From: Mycolicibacterium lacusdiani
GTDB taxonomy: Bacteria; Actinomycetota; Actinomycetes; Mycobacteriales; Mycobacteriaceae
Assembly (NCBI RefSeq): GCF_021916785.1
Contig: NZ_JAKCFC010000006.1
Coordinates: 1 to 64,000, forward strand
Reading direction: 5' to 3'
DNA length: 64,000 bases
In this document: positions 1 through 8,769 of the stretch, piece by piece
Numbering within the stretch: the stretch's first letter is position 1
How the letters are laid out: each line of letters starts with the position of its first letter
Notes under the pieces: generated by a model
The model's input: the letters and a program-made list of their open reading frames with translations, nothing else
Database searches by the model: none
Told to the model about the DNA's origin: nothing
Program-made: the position numbers and the translations under genes

Positions 1-63
1 GCCAACACATACCGAACCTTGTCTTCAGCCGATATCTTCGACCGCCGCGACCTGGTCATCTGA
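1..63 (+). CDS. C-terminal end of an unidentified protein (partial, 5' end outside window)
   Basis: Frame 1 is open from the first base for 20 codons and stops at TGA 61-63. The residues end in IFDRRDLVI. The next gene starts about 84 bp downstream on the same strand. The stretch is too short to recognise a family, and it could be a chance open frame. I include it only because the reading frame, composition and stop position fit the end of a gene running into the window. Confidence 0.3.
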   Translation, partial: ANTYRTLSSADIFDRRDLVI

Positions 64-146
64 CACTCCTTCCGACATGTCACCAATCTTCACTCGGCGA
101 CCGTGACAAGAAGTCTGAGTCAGTGCAAGGTAGTAGATTCGCAAGT

Positions 147-1841
147 ATGTTCGAACAGTTGGCCACTGAGGCTCAGACCTCTCGCACGGTCGCGGGGTGG
201 GCCCGTGTGGAGGCCGCGGTTACGGCGCGCCGGCTCGCGGCGATGGTCGTTCTCTTGGACCAGGCCTACGCCGCGGACGGGTCAGCTGATCGGGAGCAGT
301 GGTACCTGGACAACTGGGGTGCCGTGGCCGCGGAGATTGGGGCCGAGCAGAACATCACTCCGGGGGCGGCGTCGCATCAGTTGTTGATCGCGACCGCGCT
401 GCGCGATCGGCTGCCTCACGTGGCGGCGTTGTTCGCCGACGGGCTGGTGTCCTTCCGCGTGGTGTCGGCGATCACGACCCGCACTGCGCTGGTGCGAGAT
501 CGCGACGCGCAGCGCGCAATCGACAAGGCGTTCGCCGACGTGCTGACCGAGTGGGCGCCGCTGTCGGAGGAGAAGCTGAACACCGCCATCGACGCGATCG
601 TCGCCGAGCACGACCCGCACGGTGTGTATCGCACGAAGCTCAGCGGCAAGGGCCGCAACGTTCAGTTCGACTACGACGGTTCGGGCATGGCGACGATGTT
701 CGGCACGCTGTTCGCCACCCATGGGAAGGCCGTCGAGAAGCGCCTGAACCTCTTGGCTAGGACGGTCTGCCCGGGCGATCCGCGGACGGTCGAGCAGCGC
801 CGCGCCGACTCGATCCACTCCGTTCTTCACGGCTTGGACTACCTGCCGTGCCTTTGTGGCAGCGAGGACTGCCCCGGGCCCACCACGCCTGCCAAGGGCG
901 ATGCGGTGGTCTACGTGGTGGTCAACGAGGACACCCTCGACGACGCGTCCGATGCCGCGAAGGCTCAGGACGCCGCACTTGACGGCGACCCAGAGCCGCT
1001 GTTCGACAAACCCCTGTCCGAGATCACGACGTGGGATGAGTTGGGCGGCAACGCCGGGGACGAAGCCGGCGCCGACGTCGACGCCGACGTGTCGGAACGA
1101 CTCGAGTTGAGGACCGACCTTGACGGGGCCGCCGACTGTGCCCCCGCCGGCTGCGATGCCGGCGACGACGCAGCGGATGACACACCGCGCTCGGGTAAAG
1201 CAACGGCTCACAACAACCGCGAAGCCCCCGCCACTCGCCCCGGCGCCATCATCGGCGGCCCGTTCCTCCCCGGAGCCCTCGCGCGCCGGTTCGCGCGCAC
1301 CGCGAAGACCTGCAAGCTCTGCCACCCCGGCGACAGTCCACCCGAACCGCGCTACGCCCCATCGCGCAAGCTTGCCGACTTCGTGCGCTGTCGAGACCTC
1401 ACGTGCCGGTTCCCGGGCTGCAGCGAACCTGCGGACCACACCGACATCGACCACACCATCGCGTGGCCGATCGGGCCGACCTGCGCCTCGAATCTCAAAT
1501 GCCTATGCCGTCGACATCACCTCTTGAAAACCTTTTGGGGCGGGCCCAACGGTTGGCGGGACCGACAGCTCCCCGATGGGACGATCGTCTGGACCTCACC
1601 ACGCGGCAAGACCTACATCACCGAGCCGGGCAGCAAGCTGCTCTTTCCCAGCCTCTGCGTGCCCACCGCGCCAGTGACGATCACCGCTGACGAAGCCGAA
1701 CGAGCACGCGCGCAACGCAACCAGGGCCTCACCATGCCCCGACGCCAACGCACCCGCGCCCAAGACCGCGCGCAACGCATCACCGACCGCCGACTCAACC
1801 AAGAAGAGGCCCGACTACGGGAAGGTGGCCCGCCTTGGTAA
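147..1841 (+). CDS. DUF222/HNH endonuclease domain protein of the 13E12 repeat family
   Basis: A 564-residue protein with an N-terminal DUF222 region (about residues 20-300), an acidic low-complexity linker (about 300-360), and a C-terminal HNH nuclease fold at about 410-470. The HNH part shows CRFPGC, the DIDHTIAWP metal/catalytic segment, and CLCRRHH, i.e. two zinc-like Cys pairs plus the HNH histidines. 13E12-type proteins are a multicopy actinobacterial family of unknown cellular role; a nuclease activity is inferred only from the fold. ATG 147 is preferred over GTG 123 because a TAGATT -10-like hexamer (134-139) lies 7 bases upstream, which would give a leaderless transcript. Its stop abuts the stop of the next, opposite-strand gene with no bases between. 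It may be locally mobile or recombinogenic because copies are repeated in mycobacterial genomes. Confidence 0.85.
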   Translation: MFEQLATEAQTSRTVAGWARVEAAVTARRLAAMVVLLDQAYAADGSADREQWYLDNWGAVAAEIGAEQNITPGAASHQLLIATALRDRLPHVAALFADGLVSFRVVSAITTRTALVRDRDAQRAIDKAFADVLTEWAPLSEEKLNTAIDAIVAEHDPHGVYRTKLSGKGRNVQFDYDGSGMATMFGTLFATHGKAVEKRLNLLARTVCPGDPRTVEQRRADSIHSVLHGLDYLPCLCGSEDCPGPTTPAKGDAVVYVVVNEDTLDDASDAAKAQDAALDGDPEPLFDKPLSEITTWDELGGNAGDEAGADVDADVSERLELRTDLDGAADCAPAGCDAGDDAADDTPRSGKATAHNNREAPATRPGAIIGGPFLPGALARRFARTAKTCKLCHPGDSPPEPRYAPSRKLADFVRCRDLTCRFPGCSEPADHTDIDHTIAWPIGPTCASNLKCLCRRHHLLKTFWGGPNGWRDRQLPDGTIVWTSPRGKTYITEPGSKLLFPSLCVPTAPVTITADEAERARAQRNQGLTMPRRQRTRAQDRAQRITDRRLNQEEARLREGGPPW

Positions 1842-3377
1842 TCACCAGCGCGAGACCTCGTCAGTGAGTCGCGCGAGCAGTCGTGCTGCGCCGGCCCGAG
1901 CGGCCTCAACGTCAGCCGCGCAGCCGTCGTCCGCACGCGCCAAGCGAACCTCGATGTAGCACTTCAGTTTTGGTTCTGTTCCAGAAGGCCGGGCGACCAC
2001 CCGGACCGACGTCGCATCGTCGCCGCCCGACAGGATCACCGCATCGGTCTTCTGCTGCCCGCGCCGTGTCGAGAGGTCCTCGACGGTCACCGCGAAACCC
2101 GCCAGCTCGCGCGGCGGCGACTTCCGCAGACCGGCCATCGCCGAGCGCGCCGCATCGACGTCGGGGAAGCGGCGCGACACTGCCCCCGTCGCGTGCACGC
2201 CATGCCGGCCGAACAGGGTGTCCAGCGCCTCCGGCACGGTGCGGCCCTCCTCGCGAAGCGTCGCCACCAGATCGCACACCAGCACCGCCGCGCTGATGCC
2301 GTCCTTGTCGCGCACCGCCGACGGATCGACGCAGTGTCCGATGGCCTCCTCGTAGGCGTAGACGAGCGTCTTGCCGGGCAGGTCGGCATCAGCACGCGCC
2401 AACCACTTGAAGCCCGTCAACGTCTCCACGTGCTCGGCCCCGTATGCCGCGGCGATCGACGCGAGCATGCGCGACGACACCACCGTGCTGGCGACCACGC
2501 AGCGAGCCGCCTCATCCGAGTCGACGCGAGACAAGACGTAATCGCCAAGCAGCCAACCTGTCTCGTCACCGGACAGCATGCGCCACCCATCGGCCGTCGG
2601 AATGCCGACGGCGCACCGATCGGCATCCGGGTCCAACGCGATCGCGACGTCGGCATCCACGTCGGCGGCCAGCGCGAGCAGCAGATCGGCAGCGCCGGGT
2701 TCCTCCGGATTGGGGAAGGCGACGGTGGGGAAGTCCGGGTCGGGCGCGAACTGCTCGTCGACCACGTGCACGTCGGTGATCCCGGCCTCGCGCAGGACCT
2801 GCAGCGCCACCTCGCCACCGACACCGTGCATCGCCGTCAAGGCCACGCGGACGTCGCCCGTGCCACGCCGCACCGTCGCCGCGCGATGGACGTACTCGTG
2901 GATCAACTCAGTGCCGACGGGGAACACCTCGACGCGTTCGGGCTCGGCGGGCGCGATCGCCATGGCGGCTTCGACCTCGCGGTCGGTCGGGCTGATGATC
3001 TGCATGCCGCCGTCGCCGAACAGCTTGTAGCCGTTATCCGCAGGCGGGTTGTGCGATGCGGTGATCTGCACACCCGCCACGGCGTCAAGAGAGCGCACCG
3101 CGAACGCCACCACCGGCGTCGGCACCGGATCCGGCAGCAGCATCACCGAGAATCCGCCGGCCGCAAGCACTTCTGCCGTCGCAATGGCGAAGTCGTCCGA
3201 CTGGTGACGCGAATCCCGACCCACCACCACCATCGACCCGCCCAGGCATCGGTCCTTGAGCACCTTCGCCAGCGCCCACGTGGCCCGTGTGACGGTCCCG
3301 ACGTTCATGCCCCCGGGACCCTCGCGCATCGGCCCCCGCAGGCCCGCGGTGCCGAATGCCAGTGGCTGCTCAGTCAT
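1842..3377 (-). CDS. pmmB: Phosphohexomutase/phosphopentomutase family protein (PmmB)
   Basis: A 511-residue alpha-D-phosphohexomutase, homologous to Rv3308. The phosphoserine loop TASHNPPADNGYK has the catalytic Ser at 108. The Mg-binding loop DPDADR is at 249-254, the sugar-binding loop EEAIGH at 343-348 and the phosphate-binding RPSGTEPK at 463-470. The family isomerises sugar-1-phosphates to sugar-6- or -5-phosphates in the cytosol. The sugar loop and its surroundings (TGFKW, YEEAIG, RDKDGISAA) resemble the PGM2 branch, whose members act on pentose phosphates, rather than classical phosphomannomutases, which carry GE(M/E)SGH. With deoD nearby, a phosphopentomutase role (ribose-1-phosphate to ribose-5-phosphate) is plausible. 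The start ATG at 3377 lies 4 bp from the end of the MarR gene, so the two are probably co-transcribed. Confidence 0.9.
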   Translation of the reverse strand: MTEQPLAFGTAGLRGPMREGPGGMNVGTVTRATWALAKVLKDRCLGGSMVVVGRDSRHQSDDFAIATAEVLAAGGFSVMLLPDPVPTPVVAFAVRSLDAVAGVQITASHNPPADNGYKLFGDGGMQIISPTDREVEAAMAIAPAEPERVEVFPVGTELIHEYVHRAATVRRGTGDVRVALTAMHGVGGEVALQVLREAGITDVHVVDEQFAPDPDFPTVAFPNPEEPGAADLLLALAADVDADVAIALDPDADRCAVGIPTADGWRMLSGDETGWLLGDYVLSRVDSDEAARCVVASTVVSSRMLASIAAAYGAEHVETLTGFKWLARADADLPGKTLVYAYEEAIGHCVDPSAVRDKDGISAAVLVCDLVATLREEGRTVPEALDTLFGRHGVHATGAVSRRFPDVDAARSAMAGLRKSPPRELAGFAVTVEDLSTRRGQQKTDAVILSGGDDATSVRVVARPSGTEPKLKCYIEVRLARADDGCAADVEAARAGAARLLARLTDEVSRW

Positions 3378-3381
3378 GGGT

Positions 3382-3852
3382 TCATTGTGCGGTCTCGCCG
3401 TCGGCGAGCTTGCGCAGCACGGGTGCCACCAGCATCAACAGATCGAACTCGAGATCGGTCAACGTGTCCCGCATCGCCGAGTGCAGCCATTCGTCGCGCT
3501 CGGCCCGGTCGGTCTCCAGGAGTGCCATGCCGTCGGGCGTGATCTCGATCAGCTGGCGCCTGCGGTCCTCGGCATCGGTTCGCCGGGCCACCAGCGCTCG
3601 CCCCTCGAGGTGATTGATGCCGTCAGTCAGCGACTGCACCCGCACGTGCATGCGCATAGCCAGTTCGGCGGGCGTGGTGACGCCGGCCCGGCTCACCTCG
3701 CCGAGGATCTGCTGCTGACTGAGGGTCAGCCCGTTGTCGGAACGGTGTCTGCGCAGCTGGCGGGTCAGCGCCATGATCGACTCGCGCAGCTCGGTGGCGT
3801 TGGCTTTCTCGGGGGATGGAGCCTTCCCGGGCGATGAAGCAGTAGATCGCAT
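3382..3852 (-). CDS. MarR-family transcriptional regulator
   Basis: A 156-residue winged-helix repressor. The HTH lies in the middle (SQQQILGEV, TTPAELAMRM, RVQSLTDGINHLE), followed by the wing VARRTDAEDRRRQLIEIT and a C-terminal dimerisation helix. An upstream in-frame ATG at 3873 exists, but it would place a perfect inverted repeat and a TATAAC -10 hexamer inside the coding region. From ATG 3852 the start sits 6 bases after that -10, as expected for a leaderless mycobacterial mRNA. Divergent from the AbrB-type membrane protein, so that gene is a likely target alongside autoregulation. Ligand unknown; MarR proteins typically sense phenolics, oxidants or drugs. Confidence 0.85.
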   Translation of the reverse strand: MRSTASSPGKAPSPEKANATELRESIMALTRQLRRHRSDNGLTLSQQQILGEVSRAGVTTPAELAMRMHVRVQSLTDGINHLEGRALVARRTDAEDRRRQLIEITPDGMALLETDRAERDEWLHSAMRDTLTDLEFDLLMLVAPVLRKLADGETAQ

Positions 3853-3854
3853 TA

Positions 3855-3870
3855 CCAAGTTATACCTTGG
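3855..3870. promoter_or_regulatory. Inverted repeat over the marR -10 box (likely MarR operator)
   Basis: CCAAG-TTATAC-CTTGG is a perfect 5-bp inverted repeat whose centre contains the minus-strand -10 hexamer TATAAC (3864-3859). Binding would block the leaderless marR transcript starting at about 3852. It would also sit about 60 bp upstream of the divergent membrane-protein start. Confidence 0.6.
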
Positions 3871-3892
3871 CATTGTCGTGATGAATGCCAGT

Positions 3893-3929
3893 TTGAGATC
3901 TTGAATTCACAAGCGCATACTTGGCTTCG
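3893..3929 (+). promoter_or_regulatory. SigA-type promoter for the AbrB-family gene, leaderless start
   Basis: TTGAGA (3893-3898), a 17-bp spacer and CATACT (3916-3921) form a near-consensus vegetative promoter. Transcription would begin at about 3928-3929, exactly at the GTG start codon, implying a leaderless mRNA. There is no Shine-Dalgarno sequence upstream of the GTG. Confidence 0.6.
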
Positions 3930-5017
3930 TGAAGCGTTGGATGTTGTTGGTGGTGGCCACGGTGGCGGTGACCGTGCCGCTCACGCTGCTCGGGGTTCCG
4001 TCCGCGGCTCTCTTCGCCGCGCTTCTCGTCGGCATCGCCCTGGCACTGACGTCGCTCGCACCCTCGGGCGTACCGCGCAAGGCGGGCATCGCGGCACAGG
4101 GTGTCCTCGGCGTCTACATCGGGACGATGGTCCACCGCGACGCACTCGACGCCCTTGGCTCCGACTGGGGCATCGTGGTAGGGCTCGCACTCGCCACCCT
4201 GGGCCTGAGCCTCGCGGCGGGCGCACTGCTCGGCCTGCACCGCGACGTCACCCCGCTCACCGGCGCCCTCGCCCTCGTCGCAGGCGGCGCGTCGGGCCTG
4301 GTCGCGATCGCACGGGAACTCGGTGGTGACGACCGGGTGGTCGCCGTCGTGCAGTACCTGCGCGTCGCGCTCATCACGGCTTCGATGCCCATCGTCGTCA
4401 CGCTCGTCTACCACGCCGAGAGGACCGGCCAGACGCGCGTTCCGGTCGAAAGCGCCACGCTGCCCTGGTATCTCAGCGTCGGCATGCTCGTCGTGATCGT
4501 TCTGGTCGGCGCGACGGTCGGCCGGTTGGTTCGGCTCCCCGGCGCCGGACTACTCGGCCCGATGGCCATCACGATCGCCCTGGAGTTGACCGGCACGTCG
4601 TTCGGTCTGGCCGTACCGCTGGCCCTGGTGCAGATCGGTTACGCCGTGATCGGGTGGCAGGCCGGGGTTGCGTTCACCCGCGCGTCGATCAAGTCCATCG
4701 GTCGTGCGCTGCCTGCGGCGCTCGCGCTCATCGTCTTCCTCAACGTGGCCTGCGCGGGCCTCGGCGTGCTGCTCGCCCGGTTCACCGGCATCAGCCCGCT
4801 CGAGGGCTATCTGTCGACGAGTCCCGGCGGCATCTACGCCGTGCTGGCCACCGCGGTCGAGACCGGGTCCAACGTGACGTTCATCGTCGCCGCGCAGGTC
4901 GTCCGGGTACTGCTCATGCTGTTCGCCGCTCCGCTGATGGCACGCGGCTTCGTCAAGTACGCCTACAAGCGGGCCAGCACCTCGCCGAGCAGGGAACCCA
5001 TCTGCGTCGCCGACTGA
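3929..5017 (+). CDS. AbrB-family integral membrane protein (putative transporter)
   Basis: A 362-residue, strongly hydrophobic protein with about ten predicted membrane segments. It has the duplicated glycine-rich blocks typical of the AbrB/AidA membrane family, including GVYIGTMV, LVAGGASGLVAIARELGGDD and the second-repeat STSPGGIYAVLATAVETGSNVTF. Despite the name, this family is unrelated to the DNA-binding AbrB; the transported substrate is unknown. GTG 3929 is chosen because it coincides with the predicted transcription start; ATG 3941 is an alternative. Divergent from a MarR regulator, with the operator between them. The 3' end overlaps the 3' end of deoD by 55 bp on the opposite strand. 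Confidence 0.8.
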   Translation: MKRWMLLVVATVAVTVPLTLLGVPSAALFAALLVGIALALTSLAPSGVPRKAGIAAQGVLGVYIGTMVHRDALDALGSDWGIVVGLALATLGLSLAAGALLGLHRDVTPLTGALALVAGGASGLVAIARELGGDDRVVAVVQYLRVALITASMPIVVTLVYHAERTGQTRVPVESATLPWYLSVGMLVVIVLVGATVGRLVRLPGAGLLGPMAITIALELTGTSFGLAVPLALVQIGYAVIGWQAGVAFTRASIKSIGRALPAALALIVFLNVACAGLGVLLARFTGISPLEGYLSTSPGGIYAVLATAVETGSNVTFIVAAQVVRVLLMLFAAPLMARGFVKYAYKRASTSPSREPICVAD

Positions 5018-5775
5018 CGGCCGGCCTCCAGCACCTCGGCGTGCGACAGCGGCTGGCCCGTCATCCCCGCGGCCAGGTTCGTCACCATCGACAGCCCGAG
5101 CACCTCGGCGCCCGCAGCGCGCGCGGCGATCGTCTCGTGCACCGTCGACATGCCGACCAAGTCGGCTCCCAACACCCGCAGCATGCGGATCTCGGCAGGC
5201 GTCTCGTAGTGCGGCCCCGGCAGACCCGCATAGACGCCCTCGCTCAGCGACGGGTCCACGGTCCGGGCCAGCGCCCGCAACCGCGGCGAATACGCGTCGA
5301 CGAGGTCGACGAACTCGGCACCGATCAGCGGCGACCTGGCCGTGAGGTTCAGGTGATCGCTGATCAGCACCGGCTGTCCCACCGAGAAGTCCTCGCGCAA
5401 CCCGCCTGCCGCGTTCGTCAGCACCACGGTCGCGGCGCCGGCCGCGCAGGCCGTGCGCACCGGGTGCACCACGTGCCGCAGATCGTGCCCCTCGTAGGCG
5501 TGGATCCGGCCCAGCAGCACCAGCACCTGCTTGTCACCGACGCTCAGCGCCACGACCCGCCCGCCGTGACCGGCCGCCGTCGGCGGGGTGAAGCCCGGCA
5601 GGTCGGCCATCGGGACGACGGCGCGCGGCTCGCCGAGGCCGTCGGCCGCGGGCGCCCATCCCGAGCCCAGCACGACAGCCACGTCGAACCGATCGATGCC
5701 GGTGGCCTGGCGAATGGCAGCGGCTGCCGCATCGGCTGATTCCCGAGGGGACTGGACATCGTTCGCACCGGTCAC
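4963..5775 (-). CDS. deoD: Purine nucleoside phosphorylase
   Basis: A 270-residue trimeric-type purine nucleoside phosphorylase (Rv3307 homologue) that cleaves (deoxy)guanosine or inosine with phosphate to base plus (deoxy)ribose-1-phosphate in purine salvage. Motifs in order: VVLGSGWAP phosphate loop, RIHAYEGHDLRHVV, LTNAAGGLR, HYETPAEIRMLR, GADLVGMSTVHETIAA, and the base-contacting Asn in MVTNLAAGM. The GTG at 5775 gives the length usual for the family; the frame stays open further upstream but without related sequence. The 3' end overlaps the convergent membrane-protein gene by 55 bp. With pmmB nearby, ribose-1-phosphate could be passed to the pentose-phosphate pathway. Confidence 0.93.
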   Translation of the reverse strand: MTGANDVQSPRESADAAAAAIRQATGIDRFDVAVVLGSGWAPAADGLGEPRAVVPMADLPGFTPPTAAGHGGRVVALSVGDKQVLVLLGRIHAYEGHDLRHVVHPVRTACAAGAATVVLTNAAGGLREDFSVGQPVLISDHLNLTARSPLIGAEFVDLVDAYSPRLRALARTVDPSLSEGVYAGLPGPHYETPAEIRMLRVLGADLVGMSTVHETIAARAAGAEVLGLSMVTNLAAGMTGQPLSHAEVLEAGRQSATQMGSLLGEVLARL

Positions 5776-5854
5776 AGTGAGGCAGCGTACGTGCGGAAGG
5801 GGCCGGGTACCGCCGCGAACGCGGGCGTCGGGCAAGCGGTGAGATACTGCCTCA

Positions 5855-7039
5855 ATGCCCACTGCCAGCGCGTCGACCACCGTGGAGGACGCCGTCCGGC
5901 GCCGCCGCGGCGACCTGATCGAGCTGTCGCACAGCATCCACGCCGAGCCGGAACTCGCGTTCGCCGAGTTCCGCAGCTGTGCGAAGACCCAAACTCTGGT
6001 CGCCGAGCGCGGATTCGAGGTCACCAAAGCAGTCGCCGGACTGGACACCGCCTTCCGCGCCGACTTCGGCAGCGGCTCGCTGGTCATCGGCGTGTGTGCC
6101 GAGTACGACGCGCTCCCCGAGATCGGCCATGCCTGCGGGCACAACGTCATCGCGGCCTCGGCGGTTGGCACGGCACTCGCGCTCGCCGACGTCGCCGACG
6201 AACTCGATCTGACGGTCGTCCTGTTCGGTACGCCCGCCGAAGAGGCAGGCGGCGGCAAGGTGCTGATGCTCGAGGCCGGGCTGTTCGACGACGTCGCCGC
6301 GGCCGTGATGCTGCACCCGGGTCCACTCGACATCGCCCGCGCCCGGTCGCTCGCGCTGTCGCAGGTCGCCGTCACCTACCTCGGTCGCGAGGCGCACGCC
6401 GCCGTCGCTCCCTTCCTCGGCCTGAACGCCGCCGATGCGATCACGGTGGCACAGGTCGCGATCGGCCTGCTGCGGCAGCAGATGGCGCCGGGGCAGATGG
6501 CCCACGGCATCGTCACCAACGGCGGCCAGGCCACCAACGTCATCCCCGGGCACGCCGAGATGGCGTACACGATGCGGGCCAACGACGCCGCGTCGCTGCG
6601 CGAACTCGAGGCCCGGATGTCGGACTGCTTCCTGGCCGGGGCGATCGCCACCGGGTGCGAACACCGCGTCGAGCCGACCGAACCCGCCTATCACGAACTC
6701 GCACCCGACCAGTGGCTCGCGGAGGTGTTCCGCGACGAGATGGTGCGGGTGGGCCGTTCACCCGTCGGCGCCGACGTCGAGGCCGCGCTCCCGCTGGGCA
6801 GCACCGACATGGGCAACGTCACGCAACTGCTTCCCGGCATCCACCCCATCGTGGGCATCGACGCGGGCGGAGCGTCCGTCCATCAGCCCGGTTTCGCGAC
6901 GGCGGCCGCGGGCCCCAGTGCCGACGACGCCGTCATCGAGGGCGCGATCATGTTGGCCCGCACCGTGGTCCGCCTCGCCGAGTCGTCGACCGAACGCGAG
7001 CGCGTGCTCGCTCGACAGCAGCGGCGGGTCGCCTCGTGA
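5855..7039 (+). CDS. amiB1: M20-family amidohydrolase (AmiB1-type)
   Basis: A 394-residue M20 metallopeptidase-like amidohydrolase, homologous to Rv3306c. The metal-binding block EYDALPEIGHACGHN, FGTPAEEAGGGK with the catalytic Glu, and the dimerisation-domain segment beginning VTYLGREAHAA are all present. C-terminal metal-site residues are less obvious here than in AmiA1. The subfamily resembles PM20D2/AbgB-type enzymes that cleave amide or dipeptide-like bonds; the true substrate is not known. The stop TGA overlaps the GTG of the next gene (GTGA), so the two amidohydrolases are probably translationally coupled and may act on related compounds. Confidence 0.88.
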   Translation: MPTASASTTVEDAVRRRRGDLIELSHSIHAEPELAFAEFRSCAKTQTLVAERGFEVTKAVAGLDTAFRADFGSGSLVIGVCAEYDALPEIGHACGHNVIAASAVGTALALADVADELDLTVVLFGTPAEEAGGGKVLMLEAGLFDDVAAAVMLHPGPLDIARARSLALSQVAVTYLGREAHAAVAPFLGLNAADAITVAQVAIGLLRQQMAPGQMAHGIVTNGGQATNVIPGHAEMAYTMRANDAASLRELEARMSDCFLAGAIATGCEHRVEPTEPAYHELAPDQWLAEVFRDEMVRVGRSPVGADVEAALPLGSTDMGNVTQLLPGIHPIVGIDAGGASVHQPGFATAAAGPSADDAVIEGAIMLARTVVRLAESSTERERVLARQQRRVAS

Positions 7040-8205
7040 ACATGCAGTCCTACACCGATGCCTGGCTGGCCGCGCACGCCGACGACCTGGTCGCGTGGCG
7101 TCGGCACATCCACCAGCACCCCGAACTGGGCAGGCAGGAGTTCGCGACGACGCAGTTCGTCGCGTCCAGGCTCGCCGACGCAGGCCTCAACCCCAAGGTG
7201 CTGCCCGGCGGCACGGGGCTGACGTGTGACTTCGGTCCCGAACACGGCCCGCGGGTCGCGCTGCGCGCCGACATGGACGCGCTGCCGATGACCGAACGCA
7301 CCGGGGCGCCGTACTCGTCGCTGGTGCCCGGCGCGGCGCATGCCTGCGGCCACGACGGCCACACGTCGGTGCTGCTGGGTGCGGCCCTGGCGCTCGCGTC
7401 GGTGCCCGAGCTGCCGATCGGCGTGCGGCTGATCTTCCAGCCCGCCGAGGAACTGATGCCCGGCGGCGCCATCGACGCGATCGCGGCAGGTGCGCTCAGC
7501 GGGGTGACGCGGATCTTCGCGCTGCACTGCGATCCGAGGCTGGCGGTCGGCAAGATCGCCACCACGCCCGGCCCCATCACCTCGGCGGCCGACCAGATCG
7601 AGATCACGCTGCAGTCGCCCGGCGGGCATACCTCGCGCCCGCACCTGACCGGTGACCTGGTCTACGCCCTTGGCACGCTGATCACCGGCGTTCCCGGCGT
7701 CCTGTCTCGTCGGGTCGACCCGCGGCACAGCACCGTGATGGTGTGGGGCGCTGTGAACGCCGGGGTGGCCGCCAACGCGATTCCGCAGTCCGGCTCAATC
7801 GCGGGCACCATCCGCACCGCGAGCCGCGAGGCGTGGGTCGTCATGGAGGACCTCGTCGGCGAGATCGTGTCGTCACTGCTGGCGCCGCTGCAGGTCGACT
7901 ACGCCGTGCACTACCGCCGCGGCGTGCCGCCGGTGGTCAACGAGGAGATCTCGACGCGCATCATGACCCACGCGATCGAGGCCATCGGCATCGATGCGCT
8001 GGCCGACACCCGGCAGTCGGGCGGCGGCGAGGACTTCTCCTGGTACCTCGAAGAAGTGCCGGGCGCGATGGCCAGGCTCGGCGTGTGGTCGGGCCACGGC
8101 CCGCAGCTCGATCTGCACCAGCCGACGTTCGACCTCGACGAGCGCGCGCTGGCCGTAGGCGTGCGCGTGCTGGTCAACATCGTCGAGCAGAGCGCGCTGA
8201 TCTGA
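7036..8205 (+). CDS. amiA1: M20-family amidohydrolase (AmiA1-type)
   Basis: A 389-residue M20 amidohydrolase of the hippurate/IAA-amino-acid hydrolase type (Rv3305c homologue). Metal-site motifs visible are ALRADMDALPM, AHACGHDGHTSVLLGAA, IFQPAEELMPGGA with the catalytic Glu, and a late GGGEDFSWYLEEVPGA motif. Such enzymes hydrolyse N-acyl amino acids. GTG 7036 is chosen because it overlaps the amiB1 stop by four bases; ATG 7042 is an alternative two codons in. Separated by only 10 bp from the convergent gamma-glutamylcyclotransferase-like gene. Confidence 0.88.
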   Translation: MNMQSYTDAWLAAHADDLVAWRRHIHQHPELGRQEFATTQFVASRLADAGLNPKVLPGGTGLTCDFGPEHGPRVALRADMDALPMTERTGAPYSSLVPGAAHACGHDGHTSVLLGAALALASVPELPIGVRLIFQPAEELMPGGAIDAIAAGALSGVTRIFALHCDPRLAVGKIATTPGPITSAADQIEITLQSPGGHTSRPHLTGDLVYALGTLITGVPGVLSRRVDPRHSTVMVWGAVNAGVAANAIPQSGSIAGTIRTASREAWVVMEDLVGEIVSSLLAPLQVDYAVHYRRGVPPVVNEEISTRIMTHAIEAIGIDALADTRQSGGGEDFSWYLEEVPGAMARLGVWSGHGPQLDLHQPTFDLDERALAVGVRVLVNIVEQSALI

Positions 8206-8215
8206 CCGCGCAAAT

Positions 8216-8689
8216 CTAGGTGCCGGGGCCGACGTTGCTCGACGGCCTGGTGCGCAGATCGTGCACGTACTCGGGCGGTGCGCCCGCGATCTCCGCGGCC
8301 TCGGCCATCACGCCGAGGTAGCGGGCCGACGGGATGCCGCCCTCCCACGCGTCGACGACGTAGAGCCACGCCAGCACGGGGTCGGTGTCGGTGTCGGAGG
8401 TCTCGCGATGCACGCGGCAGCGAATCTTCTTGTGGAACCCCAGCTCGGAGCCCTCCCAGCGGTCGAGGGTCTCCTCGTCCTCCTTGGTCATGTCGTAGAG
8501 CACGACGAAGACCTTCGAGTCGGGATCCTCGACGAGGGTTGCCAGCGCGCCCTCCCAGCCGATGTCGGCGCCGCCGAACGTCAGCCGCCACCCGTGCAAC
8601 CAGCCCGTTCCCGCCATCGGCGAATGCGGGGCACGCTGCAGCATCTGCTCCGGATGCATGTTCGATCCGTAGGCGGCATAGATCGGCAC
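8216..8689 (-). CDS. Gamma-glutamylcyclotransferase-like protein
   Basis: A 157-residue homologue of Rv3304. The N-terminal signature YAAYGSNMHPEQM is the substrate-binding YGSL-like loop of the GGCT/AIG2 fold, and a Glu at WEGSE may serve as the general acid. The real substrate in mycobacteria, which lack glutathione, is unknown; a gamma-glutamyl amine or peptide is a guess. The gene sits alone between two plus-strand operons, which is the arrangement known from M. tuberculosis. Confidence 0.8.
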   Translation of the reverse strand: MPIYAAYGSNMHPEQMLQRAPHSPMAGTGWLHGWRLTFGGADIGWEGALATLVEDPDSKVFVVLYDMTKEDEETLDRWEGSELGFHKKIRCRVHRETSDTDTDPVLAWLYVVDAWEGGIPSARYLGVMAEAAEIAGAPPEYVHDLRTRPSSNVGPGT

Positions 8690-8769
8690 GGAGGAAGCCT
8701 AAGGGGTAACGGCCCATCGACATGCCCGAGTGGCCGATCGGTGAGCGGGCGTCGGTCACACCGGGTTAG

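Noticed and set aside
282..1454. A 390-codon minus-strand frame opposite the HNH protein
   Set aside because: Low-complexity Arg/Val/Gly composition and no domain; the plus-strand DUF222/HNH gene explains the region.
147..1841. Homing endonuclease or intein
   Set aside because: HNH is present but there is no intein splice motif or host gene around it; the DUF222 architecture is the 13E12 family.
2193..3542. A 449-codon plus-strand frame opposite pmmB
   Set aside because: Antisense shadow; pmmB has complete catalytic motifs and proper length.
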